Notes: generated by a model from the letters alone, not told the origin. A stretch of 64,000 bases of DNA from CAYSSJ01 sp964433675 (GCA_964433675.1 CAYSSJ010000002.1:124001-188000), one strand, 5' to 3'; numbered from the stretch's first letter, positions 9,166 to 19,210 are shown. Translations and numbers: made by a program.

Positions 9166-9412
9166 TACCATCCTCACATTTTTTTTATGGTAGTAAAATT
9201 ATTTTCGAATAATTTAGACGTCAAGCTTTACATTCGATTCAAGTATGTTAGGATAAATAAATCTATCTTATTATAGCCCAATATTGAGGGGATATTTTCT
9301 GGAACATTCCACACATTGATCTGCATAAAAGTAATGATTATACGGTATTCAATGCTCATTTAACAGATAAAAAGTGTTGACCGCAAAACAGCATCTCATG
9401 AATCTAACTCAC

Positions 9413-10384
9413 ATGAAAAAAATAATTGTAACCGGAGCGAATGGATTTGTCGGCAGCAGCCTGGCAAAATACCTGATCTCTTTGGGGTATGAAGTAACAC
9501 CCTTGGTCAGGTATAGTTCCTCGCTAGATCTATTATCTGATGTAAAAGCCTACAAAATAGACTATAGTGATGATAAACAACTAGCTGAGATTATGAACAA
9601 TCACGAGATCATCATTCATTGCGCCGCACTTACCAGAGCTAAGAAATGGGATCCGTTTCGGAAGATTAATATTAGTTTGACCGATAGATTAGTTCAATTC
9701 AGTAATCAATCCTCTACTATGAAGCAATTCATTTTTTTGAGCAGTCAGGCAGCTTCGGGTTGCTGCAAAAGCATGGAGGGCAGATCGGAAGAAGATATAT
9801 GCCAACCGATCACAATGTATGGTAAAAGCAAATTGGTAGCAGAACATTCGATAACGACCAATTCCGAGAAGAGATGGACTATCGTTCGTCCCGTATCTGT
9901 CTATGGACCGGGCGACAAGGACTTTCTTCTGTTTTTTAAAATGATAGAAAGAGGAATAGCTCCATTAATAGGATCCAAAAAGCGCTATATCCAACTGATC
10001 TATATAGATGATCTGGTTAGACTGATCGAAAAATGTATCGCCAATAAAAAAGCTTATGATCAGGTGATATTTGCCACACATCCCGCCATCCTTAGCTACG
10101 ACCAATTTATCGAGGCACTTAAAGAAGCTATCGGTAAAAAAGTGAGGATTATCAAAGTACCGGAATTTATTGTTAAAGTTGCTGCTATAGGCTCTGAGAT
10201 TCTATCTGTTTTTTCGGATAAACCGAATGTGTTGAATCGTGAAAAAACCAGGGAAATGCTGCAAGAATTTTGGATAGTGAAATCGGAAAAAATGAGCTCT
10301 TCACTCGATTTTACTCCTGATACTGATATCGTTCAAACACTTTCTCATACATATGAATGGTATAAAAAAGTGGGTTGGTTATGA
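9413..10384 (+). CDS. NAD-dependent epimerase/dehydratase (extended SDR)
   Basis: From the ATG of MKKIIVTG the protein has 323 residues. GANGFVGSSL is the extended-SDR nucleotide loop; the catalytic Tyr and Lys are in MYGKSKL, followed by RPVSVYGPGD. The frame is open to a GTG at 9374 and has an ATG at 9398, but the fold starts cleanly at 9413. No convincing ribosome site precedes any of these. Such enzymes act on nucleotide sugars or on 3-beta-hydroxysteroid-like substrates; the substrate is not determined here. It is divergent from adk and overlaps the next gene by ATGA. Confidence 0.85.
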   Translation: MKKIIVTGANGFVGSSLAKYLISLGYEVTPLVRYSSSLDLLSDVKAYKIDYSDDKQLAEIMNNHEIIIHCAALTRAKKWDPFRKINISLTDRLVQFSNQSSTMKQFIFLSSQAASGCCKSMEGRSEEDICQPITMYGKSKLVAEHSITTNSEKRWTIVRPVSVYGPGDKDFLLFFKMIERGIAPLIGSKKRYIQLIYIDDLVRLIEKCIANKKAYDQVIFATHPAILSYDQFIEALKEAIGKKVRIIKVPEFIVKVAAIGSEILSVFSDKPNVLNREKTREMLQEFWIVKSEKMSSSLDFTPDTDIVQTLSHTYEWYKKVGWL

Positions 10385-11886
10385 AGCTGATACTCATACT
10401 TCTCTTCTCACTCTATTCCGTCTTGTGCTTTGCCCAAATGCCGCCTGATAATCAGGAACCTTCCGAGATAATGGAATATACCGAAGAAGATGGCATTACT
10501 CGTGAAGAACTGATCGAGAGGGTTTATAAACAAATCGACACTCTGAAAACCGCTCACGATTTTCTCCACATCTTCCCTACCGGTCTGTATATGCAAAACT
10601 ACCATCTTACCGCACCGGATTTTACCAATATGTGGATCAAGAGAAATTACTTCACCATCTTACCATTCAAAACCCATTGGTATCATACTCTGCAAAATAG
10701 TTTCCCCTTTTATAACATAGATCAACGACAACATACCCTTTTTCTACATCAGCCCCTATATGATTCCCCAGTCACAGTATCCCACACCGATATGGGATTG
10801 GGTGAATGGGAGATGAACTACGGTCTCTTATCTCTGCAAAAAGGAAATATATTTGGAGTTAATAATCTGCATGCTCGTTTTGATTACTTAGGTCAAGACG
10901 GATTTTGGCATAGCGAATTTGAAAAAACGAGAAATACTCATATCCACCTATGGTATGACCTACCTGAAGGAAGAACACATTTTTATTTAGCTTCACTCGA
11001 TCAGCAGCTTCCCGGTCATAAACTTACAGATGGCAGGGAGGGAGCTCACTCCGAAAGGCTAACAGATTTGTCGTTGATCTACGAAATAGAAAATTTTGCC
11101 CTCGGAAGCCGGTATGAGAAATATCACATAGCAGGAGATGAGCGGGTAATGTATCAATATTTCAGCAACTATAAGCTGAGGAGCGATATCCATGACCTCG
11201 GTTTCACATTCGAATACTTTGACACCGATGAGAATTCCAAAGAGACTTTTACCATAGCTTCAATGGATCATCAGAGCCGCTGGGCAGATCTATCTTTTGC
11301 CAATACATCTTTTTACCGCGATAATGAGCATTATCAGCATACCAGCCGAGTTGATCGGAAGCTCTCGGACCTTTTTGGTATCGCCGGTGAATATCGCACT
11401 TCCAGTCACATGTATGATACCTCCAAATTGGGTATCACAGTTGCTTCCCAACCGCTTGAACTAGAAATGCTGGCAGCTTTTTATGATAACGAATATCCGG
11501 GGTTCTCTCTACTTTCCTCTTTGAATATCGGCTACAAAAGAGCAGCTTTAAGGATCAATAATTGGATGGAATACATCTCCAGCGAAGATGAGCTGGATAT
11601 TTTTCTGCGTGGTTATCCCGAGTGGCAATGGCATGGCAATCTGGATCTCAGATTCGATATGAAACATGATAATGCTATCAGAGTAGGACTGAAAAATCAA
11701 TTCCTTTCGGAATACAAAGATTTGGACTCCTCTCTGACTATCGATTTCTATCTTGCCTTTGAGATCACTAAACTCTTCGAGATCAAAGGAGAAGCAGTAA
11801 ATATCACCAATAGCGATAACATCTTCTCACATCCGCTTCCGGAGAGATATTATAAAGCCTCTATGCGTTGGTACTTTATAAACTAA
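10381..11886 (+). CDS. Predicted secreted/outer-membrane beta-rich protein, unknown function
   Basis: A 501-residue protein from the ATG at 10381 (a TTG two codons upstream is possible). It opens with a signal peptide (MKLILILLFSLYSVLCFAQ). The remainder is rich in aromatic residues and alternating patterns (for example FTFEYFDTDENSKETFTIAS and a C-terminal ERYYKASMRWYF), which suggests a transmembrane beta-barrel or TonB-receptor-like barrel end. I do not recognise a specific family. The start overlaps the stop of the epimerase gene (ATGA), so co-translation is likely. Its 3' end overlaps the convergent nucleoside kinase gene by 4 bp. Confidence 0.6.
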   Translation: MKLILILLFSLYSVLCFAQMPPDNQEPSEIMEYTEEDGITREELIERVYKQIDTLKTAHDFLHIFPTGLYMQNYHLTAPDFTNMWIKRNYFTILPFKTHWYHTLQNSFPFYNIDQRQHTLFLHQPLYDSPVTVSHTDMGLGEWEMNYGLLSLQKGNIFGVNNLHARFDYLGQDGFWHSEFEKTRNTHIHLWYDLPEGRTHFYLASLDQQLPGHKLTDGREGAHSERLTDLSLIYEIENFALGSRYEKYHIAGDERVMYQYFSNYKLRSDIHDLGFTFEYFDTDENSKETFTIASMDHQSRWADLSFANTSFYRDNEHYQHTSRVDRKLSDLFGIAGEYRTSSHMYDTSKLGITVASQPLELEMLAAFYDNEYPGFSLLSSLNIGYKRAALRINNWMEYISSEDELDIFLRGYPEWQWHGNLDLRFDMKHDNAIRVGLKNQFLSEYKDLDSSLTIDFYLAFEITKLFEIKGEAVNITNSDNIFSHPLPERYYKASMRWYFIN

Positions 11887-13637
11887 TATTTGAAGATACT
11901 GCCACCGATGAATTCTCTGAGGATAGAGTTATTGGGCACCAGATCATCCTGAATATGCATAAAATGATCCAAAAGCTGCAACAGACGACGAGCTTCGGTA
12001 TAGTATGGACTTTGCGGCATTATGCTTTCCAGTAGTGGAGTGATATATTTCTTCAGCACCCAGGGTTCGTATGTGAGGACACTATTAAACATAAAATCGG
12101 CATTTTCCTGAAACGGAAAGATGTTTTTATCTTCACCTTCTCGCACCGAATTCCATATCTCCAATGTCTGCTCCGCATTATAGCCTCTGAAATTATGATC
12201 TCTGATTAAGCGCCTCAGTTTTCTGGTATCGGTAGTTTTGATACGATTGTGAGCATCTATATTCAGATTATTCAGCGCGCTTACATATATTCTGATCTTC
12301 TGATTATATGGCACTGCTGCGGTTAGAATATCATTTAGTCCATGAATTCCTTCGAATACCAATACATGTGATCTATCCAGTTTGATCTTACGATAACTTC
12401 TCTGAGTCTTACCAAGTATGAAATTGAACTTAGGAAGCTCCACCTCTTCGCCGGCTAATAGAGCAGTCAGATCTTGATTGAGTCTATCCAAATCTAAAGC
12501 ATGGATAGTTTCGAAATCAAAGTCGCCGTTCGATTTTTTGGGTGTTTTGTTCCTTGGTAAGAAATAATTGTCCATCTCCACTATGTGGGGTATGATACCA
12601 TTCACTCTCAGTTGTACACATAGTCTTTTGGCAAAGGTGGTTTTACCCGATGAAGAGGGTCCCGCAACTAAAATGAGCCGCATATCGTTCTGTCTGGAAA
12701 TATGATCGACAATATCTACCAGTTTCTTCTCATGCAGAGCTTCTTCGATCTGGATCAGATCTGAGATAGTGTATTTCTTTACTTCGTGGTTTAAAGAACT
12801 AACATAGTGCACCTTGAGAATATTGAGCCATTTATCATGCTCTTGGTGAGTAGCAAATAGTTTACGCGGTAATACATAATTACCTCGGAACTCAAATCCA
12901 TCTTTTGGTGGAAACCGTAAAATGATGCCGGGAGAATGATAGATGATATCGAATGTTTTTATTACCGAAGTATTGTACGAAAGCTGACCGAATATATAGT
13001 CATGATAATTACCGCATTTGAATATATCTATATGCTTTCTATGCTCTATATTGGCAATTATGTCTTCTCTATCTTCGAAGATAGGTTCAGCTTCATCGGT
13101 AGAAATCCGTTTTTTTACTATCGGCATGGAATTGTTTATTATGGAGTTCATCTCCGCTTTGATCTTTTCTACATCTGCTGCTGTTATCATCTGCCTGTTC
13201 ACATTTTCGGCATAGACTCCGTCACCGACCGAATGCTCGATTACCAGATTGTCATCCTGTCGGAAAATATTGTGGAAAGCTTTGCAAAGTACGAAAGTTG
13301 TGGTATTTTGATATATGTAATATCCCTCCGTGGTATAATATGTGACGCAGTTAAGCTTGGCATCTTCACTTAGTTCTTCATCCAGATTGTAATATCTGTA
13401 GTCTGTTCTGAAAGCCATTATAGCTTTTTCAGATATTACTTCTTTGCTGATAATATCTTCTATTATTACCGGTTTGGAAAATGCTAGATTCTTGTAATGC
13501 TCACCGTCTATCTTCACTTCTATTTTAAACACATTGCCTCCGTTATCATTATATCTATTCTCATAATCATTATAATGCAAAATTTCAGATTTTATAATTA
13601 TTGGCAATGAATAATTTGCCGTAAGGTTGATTTTCAA
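11883..13637 (-). CDS. Nucleoside (uridine) kinase-like protein with ThrRS-like N-terminal region
   Basis: A 584-residue protein. The C-terminal third is a P-loop uridine/nucleoside kinase: Walker A GPSSSGKTT near residues 326-334, then DNYFLPR and HALDLDRLNQDL, as in Udk/PRK. The N-terminal half (about 60-290) resembles the second additional domain of threonyl-tRNA synthetase as seen in a known group of bacterial 'nucleoside kinases' (HIDIFKCGNYHDYIFGQL). The likely reaction is phosphorylation of a nucleoside by ATP or GTP; the role of the editing-like domain is unknown. A separate short canonical Udk is encoded at 56171-56791, so this is not the only such kinase. Confidence 0.8.
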   Translation of the reverse strand: MKINLTANYSLPIIIKSEILHYNDYENRYNDNGGNVFKIEVKIDGEHYKNLAFSKPVIIEDIISKEVISEKAIMAFRTDYRYYNLDEELSEDAKLNCVTYYTTEGYYIYQNTTTFVLCKAFHNIFRQDDNLVIEHSVGDGVYAENVNRQMITAADVEKIKAEMNSIINNSMPIVKKRISTDEAEPIFEDREDIIANIEHRKHIDIFKCGNYHDYIFGQLSYNTSVIKTFDIIYHSPGIILRFPPKDGFEFRGNYVLPRKLFATHQEHDKWLNILKVHYVSSLNHEVKKYTISDLIQIEEALHEKKLVDIVDHISRQNDMRLILVAGPSSSGKTTFAKRLCVQLRVNGIIPHIVEMDNYFLPRNKTPKKSNGDFDFETIHALDLDRLNQDLTALLAGEEVELPKFNFILGKTQRSYRKIKLDRSHVLVFEGIHGLNDILTAAVPYNQKIRIYVSALNNLNIDAHNRIKTTDTRKLRRLIRDHNFRGYNAEQTLEIWNSVREGEDKNIFPFQENADFMFNSVLTYEPWVLKKYITPLLESIMPQSPYYTEARRLLQLLDHFMHIQDDLVPNNSILREFIGGSIFKY

Positions 13638-13717
13638 ATCACACTATGATTATTCTCGCAAATTGATAAAACATAACTACATTATATGATATTTACTTAC
13701 CATAGTGCCAAATGTCA

Positions 13718-15607
13718 CTATTTTATCAATACCATTTTCCTAACGATTTCTTCACTGATACTTATGATTCGGTACATATATACTCCGCTTCCCATCGGTT
13801 GATCATATTGATTTTTCCCATCCCATATAATGGTATGTTTCCCGGCAGGTTTATACTCGTCCAAAATTGTATCTATCAATTGCCCTCTGATGTTAAAGAC
13901 CTCGATTTTTACTTTTCCAGGCTGATTTATATTAAATTCGATATTGGTTTCTGGGTTAAATGGATTCGGATAGTTCTTCACCATCGTGATACTCGCATTT
14001 GGGATATCCACCTCTTCGCCTGATACTACCGAGTGGAGCAGATGAGGGTAACCATCATTAATTGATCCGTCTATCGCCCATATTTCCGCAAAATCCCATC
14101 CGGCATCTATAAAGGTGGACTCTATCTGCATCTCTTCGGTTGTTTTCGGCTGTGCCCCTATACCACTATTCTGCTGTGAGCTCTCCTTATCAAAGAAGTT
14201 AGCTACATAGACACTAAAAGTTCCATACCCAGAAAAGCCTTTATCATCCGGATCCTGTGTATTCTCATAAGTCACACTGCCGGTTGAGTAGCAATGTTTG
14301 ATGGCTGCATTAGTAGAGCTATTCGAACCAGCGAAACCCCCTAAGTTTTCGAAATCACTCCCCTCTGCACGTAATATATCTCCTCGACTATAGCTGTTCA
14401 TTATCTTTGTATCATTATAATGATCTCCGAAACTATCGCCGACAAATCCGCCAAGCCAACTTTCACCGCTTACATTGCCTAAGCTGAAACTCTTTTGTAT
14501 AGTCGAAATCCTATTGATTCCTACAAATCCACCTACTGCCATTACACCATATACATTACCGACACTATAGCACTTATCGATCAGCGAACGGTAATCATTG
14601 TATCCCACAAATCCGCCTACACTATAATTGCCGCTCACATCACTTTTACTATGGCTATTACTGATAACGAGTTCTCCTCTATGCCAACCGATCAACCCAC
14701 CGACATAATTTACACCTTCGATATTACCAGAACTAAAATTGTTATCTATTGTGCCGTTATTATGTCCAATCAATCCACCGACTTTATTGTTACCGGTTAC
14801 ATCTCCCAAACTGTAACTATTATGAACATGGGCGGTATTCCATCCGACTAAACCTCCAACATATCGATCACCGTTGACATCACCGCTACTATAACAATCG
14901 CTAATTGTAAAATTCCAATTTATTCCGACCAAACCACCGGTAGCTAAAAAGGAACCTTCAACCTCGGCAGTACTGAAGCTCTCAGTCAAATGGGAATCAT
15001 TTATGCTTCCTATTAAGCCTCCGGTTCCAGATATACCAATAACAGCTCCGGCACTATCACAATTATGAATCGTGGAATTTTCACTTTTTCCAATCAATAG
15101 ACCTGTATTCCAATTCCCTTTGACTATACCAGAACCATGACAGTTTGAGATATTAGAATTGTAACTCTCTCCCACTAAACCACCAACAAAAAATATCGCT
15201 TGAATATCTACGTTCGTCATTTTTATGTTAACTAACTCAGCTCCATCTGTATAGCCAAATAGCCCTACACAACTAGTTTCCCGATTGATGTAAAGTCCGT
15301 CTATAGTATTTGATTGTCCGTCATATACGCCGGTAAAAGGAGCATTATCATCTTCTGAGTTCCAATAACCTATCGGCTGCCAACCGGTAGAATCGAACCA
15401 ATTTGCAGTTTCGGATGCATTGATAACTGCTATCTGGCTATAGTATTTATCCCACTCTTCTTCATTCTGACTCATCCAATATAAATTTTCCAAACTGCCG
15501 ATCTGATACGGATTATCTTCTGTGCCATCTCCTGCTGGCGGAACAGCCATCTGACTGAACAGATTCATTCCTATTATCAAAACAGTGAATAAAATGCATA
15601 GTTTCAT
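13718..15607 (-). CDS. GLUG-repeat surface protein with C-terminal sorting-type module
   Basis: A 629-residue secreted protein: signal peptide (MKLCILFTVLIIGMNLFSQ), a conserved opening GDGTEDNPYQIGSLENLYW...EWDKYY, and then about fifteen GLUG-like repeats (VGGLVGxN...xISNCYSxGxVxGxxY, about 120-480) that should fold as a beta-helix. The end (about 540-629) is the FCB-type module with NYPNPFNPETNI, VFNIRGQ and SGVYMYR, used for outer-membrane secretion or cell-surface attachment in Bacteroidetes relatives. It follows a related lipoprotein by 12 bp; both probably arose by duplication. Adhesion or surface coat is the likely role. Confidence 0.85.
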   Translation of the reverse strand: MKLCILFTVLIIGMNLFSQMAVPPAGDGTEDNPYQIGSLENLYWMSQNEEEWDKYYSQIAVINASETANWFDSTGWQPIGYWNSEDDNAPFTGVYDGQSNTIDGLYINRETSCVGLFGYTDGAELVNIKMTNVDIQAIFFVGGLVGESYNSNISNCHGSGIVKGNWNTGLLIGKSENSTIHNCDSAGAVIGISGTGGLIGSINDSHLTESFSTAEVEGSFLATGGLVGINWNFTISDCYSSGDVNGDRYVGGLVGWNTAHVHNSYSLGDVTGNNKVGGLIGHNNGTIDNNFSSGNIEGVNYVGGLIGWHRGELVISNSHSKSDVSGNYSVGGFVGYNDYRSLIDKCYSVGNVYGVMAVGGFVGINRISTIQKSFSLGNVSGESWLGGFVGDSFGDHYNDTKIMNSYSRGDILRAEGSDFENLGGFAGSNSSTNAAIKHCYSTGSVTYENTQDPDDKGFSGYGTFSVYVANFFDKESSQQNSGIGAQPKTTEEMQIESTFIDAGWDFAEIWAIDGSINDGYPHLLHSVVSGEEVDIPNASITMVKNYPNPFNPETNIEFNINQPGKVKIEVFNIRGQLIDTILDEYKPAGKHTIIWDGKNQYDQPMGSGVYMYRIISISEEIVRKMVLIK

Positions 15608-15619
15608 GATTTCACCTTA

Positions 15620-17002
15620 CTATCTCTGCCATCTCAGATATGGGTAACCGTCATTAATAACACTTACGATATCCCAGATAATATCAAAATCCCAACCGGC
15701 TTCGGTGAAGGTGGATGGCGTTTTCATCGCGGAGGAAGTTTTGGCTGTAGCTCCAGTAGCTGCACTTTGATTAGAGGTTTGGCTGTCGAAGAAATTTGCT
15801 TGATATACTCCCTGATCATCAAAACCGATAAATCCTTTTGCGTTTGGATCATCGAAATTGGTATAATACACGCCACCGGTACCATAGGAATATGAGATCT
15901 CACCCCTGTTTTTGCCAACAAAACCACCGATTTCATCGGCCTCATATTCACTGATGCCAATAACATCACCACGAGTGTAACAGTCCGTTATAGTAGCAGT
16001 CGGACCATTACCGCCCACCAAAGAACCACAATAATTATATCCTTGCACATTACTGGTACTGTAACTGGATAGAATCTTAACATTGGTAGTATTTGTACCT
16101 ACCAATCCACCAACAAAAGTTCCACCTTCCACTTCTCCTGTGGAATAGCAATTTTCGATATTCGAGTTATTCCCATTGATCCCGACTAAACCGCCGACAT
16201 CCATCATAGCATTAACATCACAATAAGACCCGGAATTAAGGATCAAAGAACTGTCATTACATCCCATAAAGCCACCTACAATCTCGGAACCTGAGACAGC
16301 TCCATAAGTATAACTGTTCTCGACAATCGAATTCATACCATTGATTCCAACTAACCCGCCAGCATACCATGATCCGTAAATATCAACTGAAGCGTTACAA
16401 TAACTGATCTCACTTCCCATACTTCTGCCGATTAAACCGCCTACTTCCAAAGAACCTCTGATATTACCAGAAACAAAACAGTTAGCAATCGTGGAGTTCA
16501 CACTATAACCTGCCAAACCCGCGGTCTTTATGTGTGCTGTAATATTAAGATCTTTCAACCTTACATTCCTAATATCAGCATCTGCTATATAACCAAACAA
16601 TCCATATCCATCACGGGGTAGATAAATATTCTCAAGATCAATAGTCAAATTTGTGATAAAATAATTGTGTCCATCATACGTTCCGGTAAATGGCAGATTA
16701 TCTTCAGTATTTCGCCAATAGCCGATCGGTCTCCAGCCCTGACCATCATGCCAACCGGATGTACTGGCGGCATTAATATTTGAAGTTTGAATAAAATGCT
16801 TATCCCATTCGCTTTCGTTTTCGCTAAGCCAGAATAGATTATGCAGATTGTCTATCTGATAGGGATTGTGTGCTGTGCCATCACCTACGAATGGTGGCAG
16901 TGGAATTGGTTCTGTCACTCCGGGTTCGGTTGTTTTCTCACTACAAGCGATAAGTAATAATACCATTAAAAAAGAAGCCGCTAATAAAATCTTGTTCTGC
17001 AT
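15620..17002 (-). CDS. GLUG-repeat lipoprotein
   Basis: A 460-residue protein with a lipoprotein signal ending LLLIAC (Cys20), then a linker rich in Pro and Glu. It has the same GDGTxxNPYQI...NExEWDKxxIQT opening as its neighbour at 13718-15607, and roughly ten GLUG repeats. It has no C-terminal sorting module; lipidation of Cys20 is expected to anchor it instead. Ends in DGYPYLRWQR, as does the paralogue at 51296-52558. A GGAGGAACT-type ribosome site precedes the start. Likely surface-exposed beta-helix protein of unknown ligand. Confidence 0.83.
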   Translation of the reverse strand: MQNKILLAASFLMVLLLIACSEKTTEPGVTEPIPLPPFVGDGTAHNPYQIDNLHNLFWLSENESEWDKHFIQTSNINAASTSGWHDGQGWRPIGYWRNTEDNLPFTGTYDGHNYFITNLTIDLENIYLPRDGYGLFGYIADADIRNVRLKDLNITAHIKTAGLAGYSVNSTIANCFVSGNIRGSLEVGGLIGRSMGSEISYCNASVDIYGSWYAGGLVGINGMNSIVENSYTYGAVSGSEIVGGFMGCNDSSLILNSGSYCDVNAMMDVGGLVGINGNNSNIENCYSTGEVEGGTFVGGLVGTNTTNVKILSSYSTSNVQGYNYCGSLVGGNGPTATITDCYTRGDVIGISEYEADEIGGFVGKNRGEISYSYGTGGVYYTNFDDPNAKGFIGFDDQGVYQANFFDSQTSNQSAATGATAKTSSAMKTPSTFTEAGWDFDIIWDIVSVINDGYPYLRWQR

Positions 17003-17095
17003 AGTTCCTCCTTCTTGTTGATGTGATTGAAGATAATATAATTAGCCTACAGATTTAGTCAAATCTTTTTTCTTGTTTAAAGGTTTTTGACAAGA

Positions 17096-17218
17096 TCACT
17101 CTACCAATTCGATTTTTAATTCCCCATCTGCCGGATATACTAACCCGATTCTTTTCCGATAACTGCTGATCTCTTTCATCGAAGCTGCATTGGCGCGTAG
17201 TTTTTCGATCACTTTTTG
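17096..17218 (-). pseudogene. C-terminal remnant (40 codons) of an unidentified gene
   Basis: On the reverse strand, a frame runs from just after an in-frame TAA (17219-17221) to a TGA at 17096-17098 and reads QKVIEKLRANAASMKEISSY followed by RKRIGLVYPADGELKIELVE. It has no start codon near a ribosome site. A 46-bp copy of its middle part, frameshifted by one base, occurs at 19363-19408. The duplicated piece corresponds to KEISSYRKRIGLVYP. The parent family is not recognised. It looks like a decayed gene end beside the RloA/RloB pair. Confidence 0.5.
17131..17177. repeat. Left copy of imperfect direct repeat flanking the RloA/RloB pair
   Basis: This 47-bp segment, with the core TAACCC and CGATAACTGCTGATCTCTTT, matches 19363-19408 with three substitutions and one indel by eye. 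The two copies lie in the same orientation on either side of the two defence genes, about 2.2 kb apart. Confidence 0.85.
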
Positions 17219-17295
17219 TTAAGCTAACGTCGGTTAAGGTAATGGCTGTTACTTTAGCATTTTGTCAGGGGGGAAAAATTATGATATTATCGAAA

Positions 17296-17904
17296 TCAAT
17301 AATTGTCTAATTTTTCGATTAGTTTATATACTTTAGTATATGAATACTCTTCATTTTCAGTTCTATTTTTCTGCATAATCTTCTTAGCATTGCAAATTGC
17401 CTTATCAATTTTATCTTTTGTATTGTCAAAAAGCTCACTCGTATATTGTTGTTTCTTAGAATAATCTACCATATATTTTTTTAGATCATTAATCAGTTCT
17501 TTACAGTTTGAATAAATTCTATCTTTAAAGACAAAATGTAAAAGAAACCAAAATTCTATACAAGGACGAGATTCTATAAAAAAGATTACATCTTTCCATC
17601 TCTTCAATAATTCTTCTTTTGTCTTCAGATATTCATTGATTTTCCTTTGGTCATAAATTGTATCCATATCTAATACTATGAAAACAAGTTCCGGTGGCGG
17701 AGTACTTTTGTCACTTAATTCGCGGGATACATCATCTAAAACTTTTTTGAAACCTCGATGTTTGGGAAGTTTCGGCTCGATAACTACAAGTTTATCATGA
17801 TATCTTTCCGACTTCATCGAAATGAAATAGTTATTCTCCGTCTCACCGTCACAATAAACTAATACTCTAGGATAAAATAATCTCTTATTTTTTGTTCTCC
17901 TCAT
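17296..17904 (-). CDS. rloB: RloB-family TOPRIM-like effector (AbiL-like system)
   Basis: A 202-residue protein. The N-terminal VYCDGETENNYF is the RloB signature (usual form ICEGxxTExxYF) and holds the TOPRIM-type acidic residue; a second acidic cluster FIVLDMDTI follows near 90-100, and FFIESRPCIEFWFLLHF is also family-typical. It is predicted to be a metal-dependent nuclease or nucleotide-acting effector controlled by the AAA ATPase encoded upstream, whose 3' end it overlaps by 20 bp. This pairing is known as RloA-RloB, and as AbiL when acting by abortive infection. The target is unknown. Confidence 0.85.
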   Translation of the reverse strand: MRRTKNKRLFYPRVLVYCDGETENNYFISMKSERYHDKLVVIEPKLPKHRGFKKVLDDVSRELSDKSTPPPELVFIVLDMDTIYDQRKINEYLKTKEELLKRWKDVIFFIESRPCIEFWFLLHFVFKDRIYSNCKELINDLKKYMVDYSKKQQYTSELFDNTKDKIDKAICNAKKIMQKNRTENEEYSYTKVYKLIEKLDNY

Positions 17905-19198
17905 CTATTCCCTCCAACAAAGTACTACCCAACTTTGGTACGCCTCCGAGAAGTCCTTTCCTGTATAGCCTATCTATAGCGTGTTCTTTGCGAACCGGAA
18001 AATCAGATACTGGTGTTAACTGTGTACTTCCATCAGGATTGCGATCGGTAATCCATACTGCATCTCTTCTGATTATATCTTTCTCATTCAGCAGTGCCGT
18101 ATTATGAGATGTGAAAATAAGCTGTCCTTTTTTAGCATTTCGAAGGAATGTGGCGATAAAATGAAGCTGAAGTTCTATATGTAGTGAACTTTCCAATTCA
18201 TCTATCGGAACAACCCGATTTCTATGCACCAATTCACAGATCAATCCTATAAACTCAAAATATCTTTTGGTACCGGCAGATTCTTCATTATAATCCAGCT
18301 GATATGAATTTTTACCGGATTTGTGTCTTACCATTAATGTTGTAATTTCTACCGGTTCTTCATTTTTTACATCATCCCCTCTTAGTAAAGAAAGTTGCAT
18401 TAATCTCTCTTTATATAGTTTGGGAAGTTTTGAGAGCGGGATATCTTCCTTCTTAAAATCTAACCCATCGATCATAAAATCTGCTCTGCGTAATAGCTCT
18501 TTATATAAACTCATGTAGTCACAATCTTGACTATCTTTATCCAAATAATTATCTAGCATATAGGATAATAATTTAGTTTTGGGTTCTACTATTGGATCAA
18601 GAGTTTTTTTAAACCAATCTTTAGCATATTGAATAGGTCCGGAATATTTTATACTGCTTATCTTAGACAGAATCGACTGATTTTGAACTGCTATCTCTAA
18701 AGCATCTCTTTGTTCCTTTCGTAACTCTGCCCCCACCCAATTATAAGAATAATCATAACTTGAATTGATCAGCTTCCTTTCGAAAATAGTTGCCTCTTTG
18801 CCTTTGGGATAGTGGGATAAAGATTCGTATTCTATCGCTTTTCGGTTTAGAAACAGTTTATAGTTATATACTATTCTATTATTGCAAAACTGGATTTCGA
18901 ACTTCGTCGGTTTATCGCTGTCCAGAGCAAAAGTATTAACTGGGATAGGAGTTTCCTTATCGACTTCTTTCTCTGTTTTCAACACAAAATATCTCAGAAA
19001 ACCGAGTGCCAGTAAAATATTTGTCTTCCCGGTCGCATTTGCTCCATATAGCATTGCCATCTTCAGCACTTTTATTTTTGGCTTCGGAATCTCGTAGATA
19101 TAGTATTCCGAAAGTGTCTTGTCCGCTGTAGCACGAAAATCGAGACATACCTTCTCGCGGATAGAACGAAAATTCTGCACACTGAACTTGATTATCAT
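17885..19198 (-). CDS. RloA/AbiLi-like AAA ATPase (SMC/OLD-like)
   Basis: A 437-residue ATPase. It opens with IKFSVQNFRSIREKVCLDF, typical of AAA_15/AAA_21 ABC-type ATPases, followed by Walker A GANATGKT (52-59). Near the C-terminus are the SAGTKRYFEF signature-like segment, Walker B VVPIDELESSLH and the switch FTSHNTALL. It probably senses infection and releases the RloB effector encoded directly downstream (20-bp overlap). Upstream lie a TTGACA-type promoter and two palindromes. Alternative identity: a PARIS AriA-like ATPase, but the partner is RloB rather than DUF4435. Confidence 0.85.
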   Translation of the reverse strand: MIIKFSVQNFRSIREKVCLDFRATADKTLSEYYIYEIPKPKIKVLKMAMLYGANATGKTNILLALGFLRYFVLKTEKEVDKETPIPVNTFALDSDKPTKFEIQFCNNRIVYNYKLFLNRKAIEYESLSHYPKGKEATIFERKLINSSYDYSYNWVGAELRKEQRDALEIAVQNQSILSKISSIKYSGPIQYAKDWFKKTLDPIVEPKTKLLSYMLDNYLDKDSQDCDYMSLYKELLRRADFMIDGLDFKKEDIPLSKLPKLYKERLMQLSLLRGDDVKNEEPVEITTLMVRHKSGKNSYQLDYNEESAGTKRYFEFIGLICELVHRNRVVPIDELESSLHIELQLHFIATFLRNAKKGQLIFTSHNTALLNEKDIIRRDAVWITDRNPDGSTQLTPVSDFPVRKEHAIDRLYRKGLLGGVPKLGSTLLEGIDEENKK

Positions 19199-19210
19199 TT
19201 TGCCCCCTTT

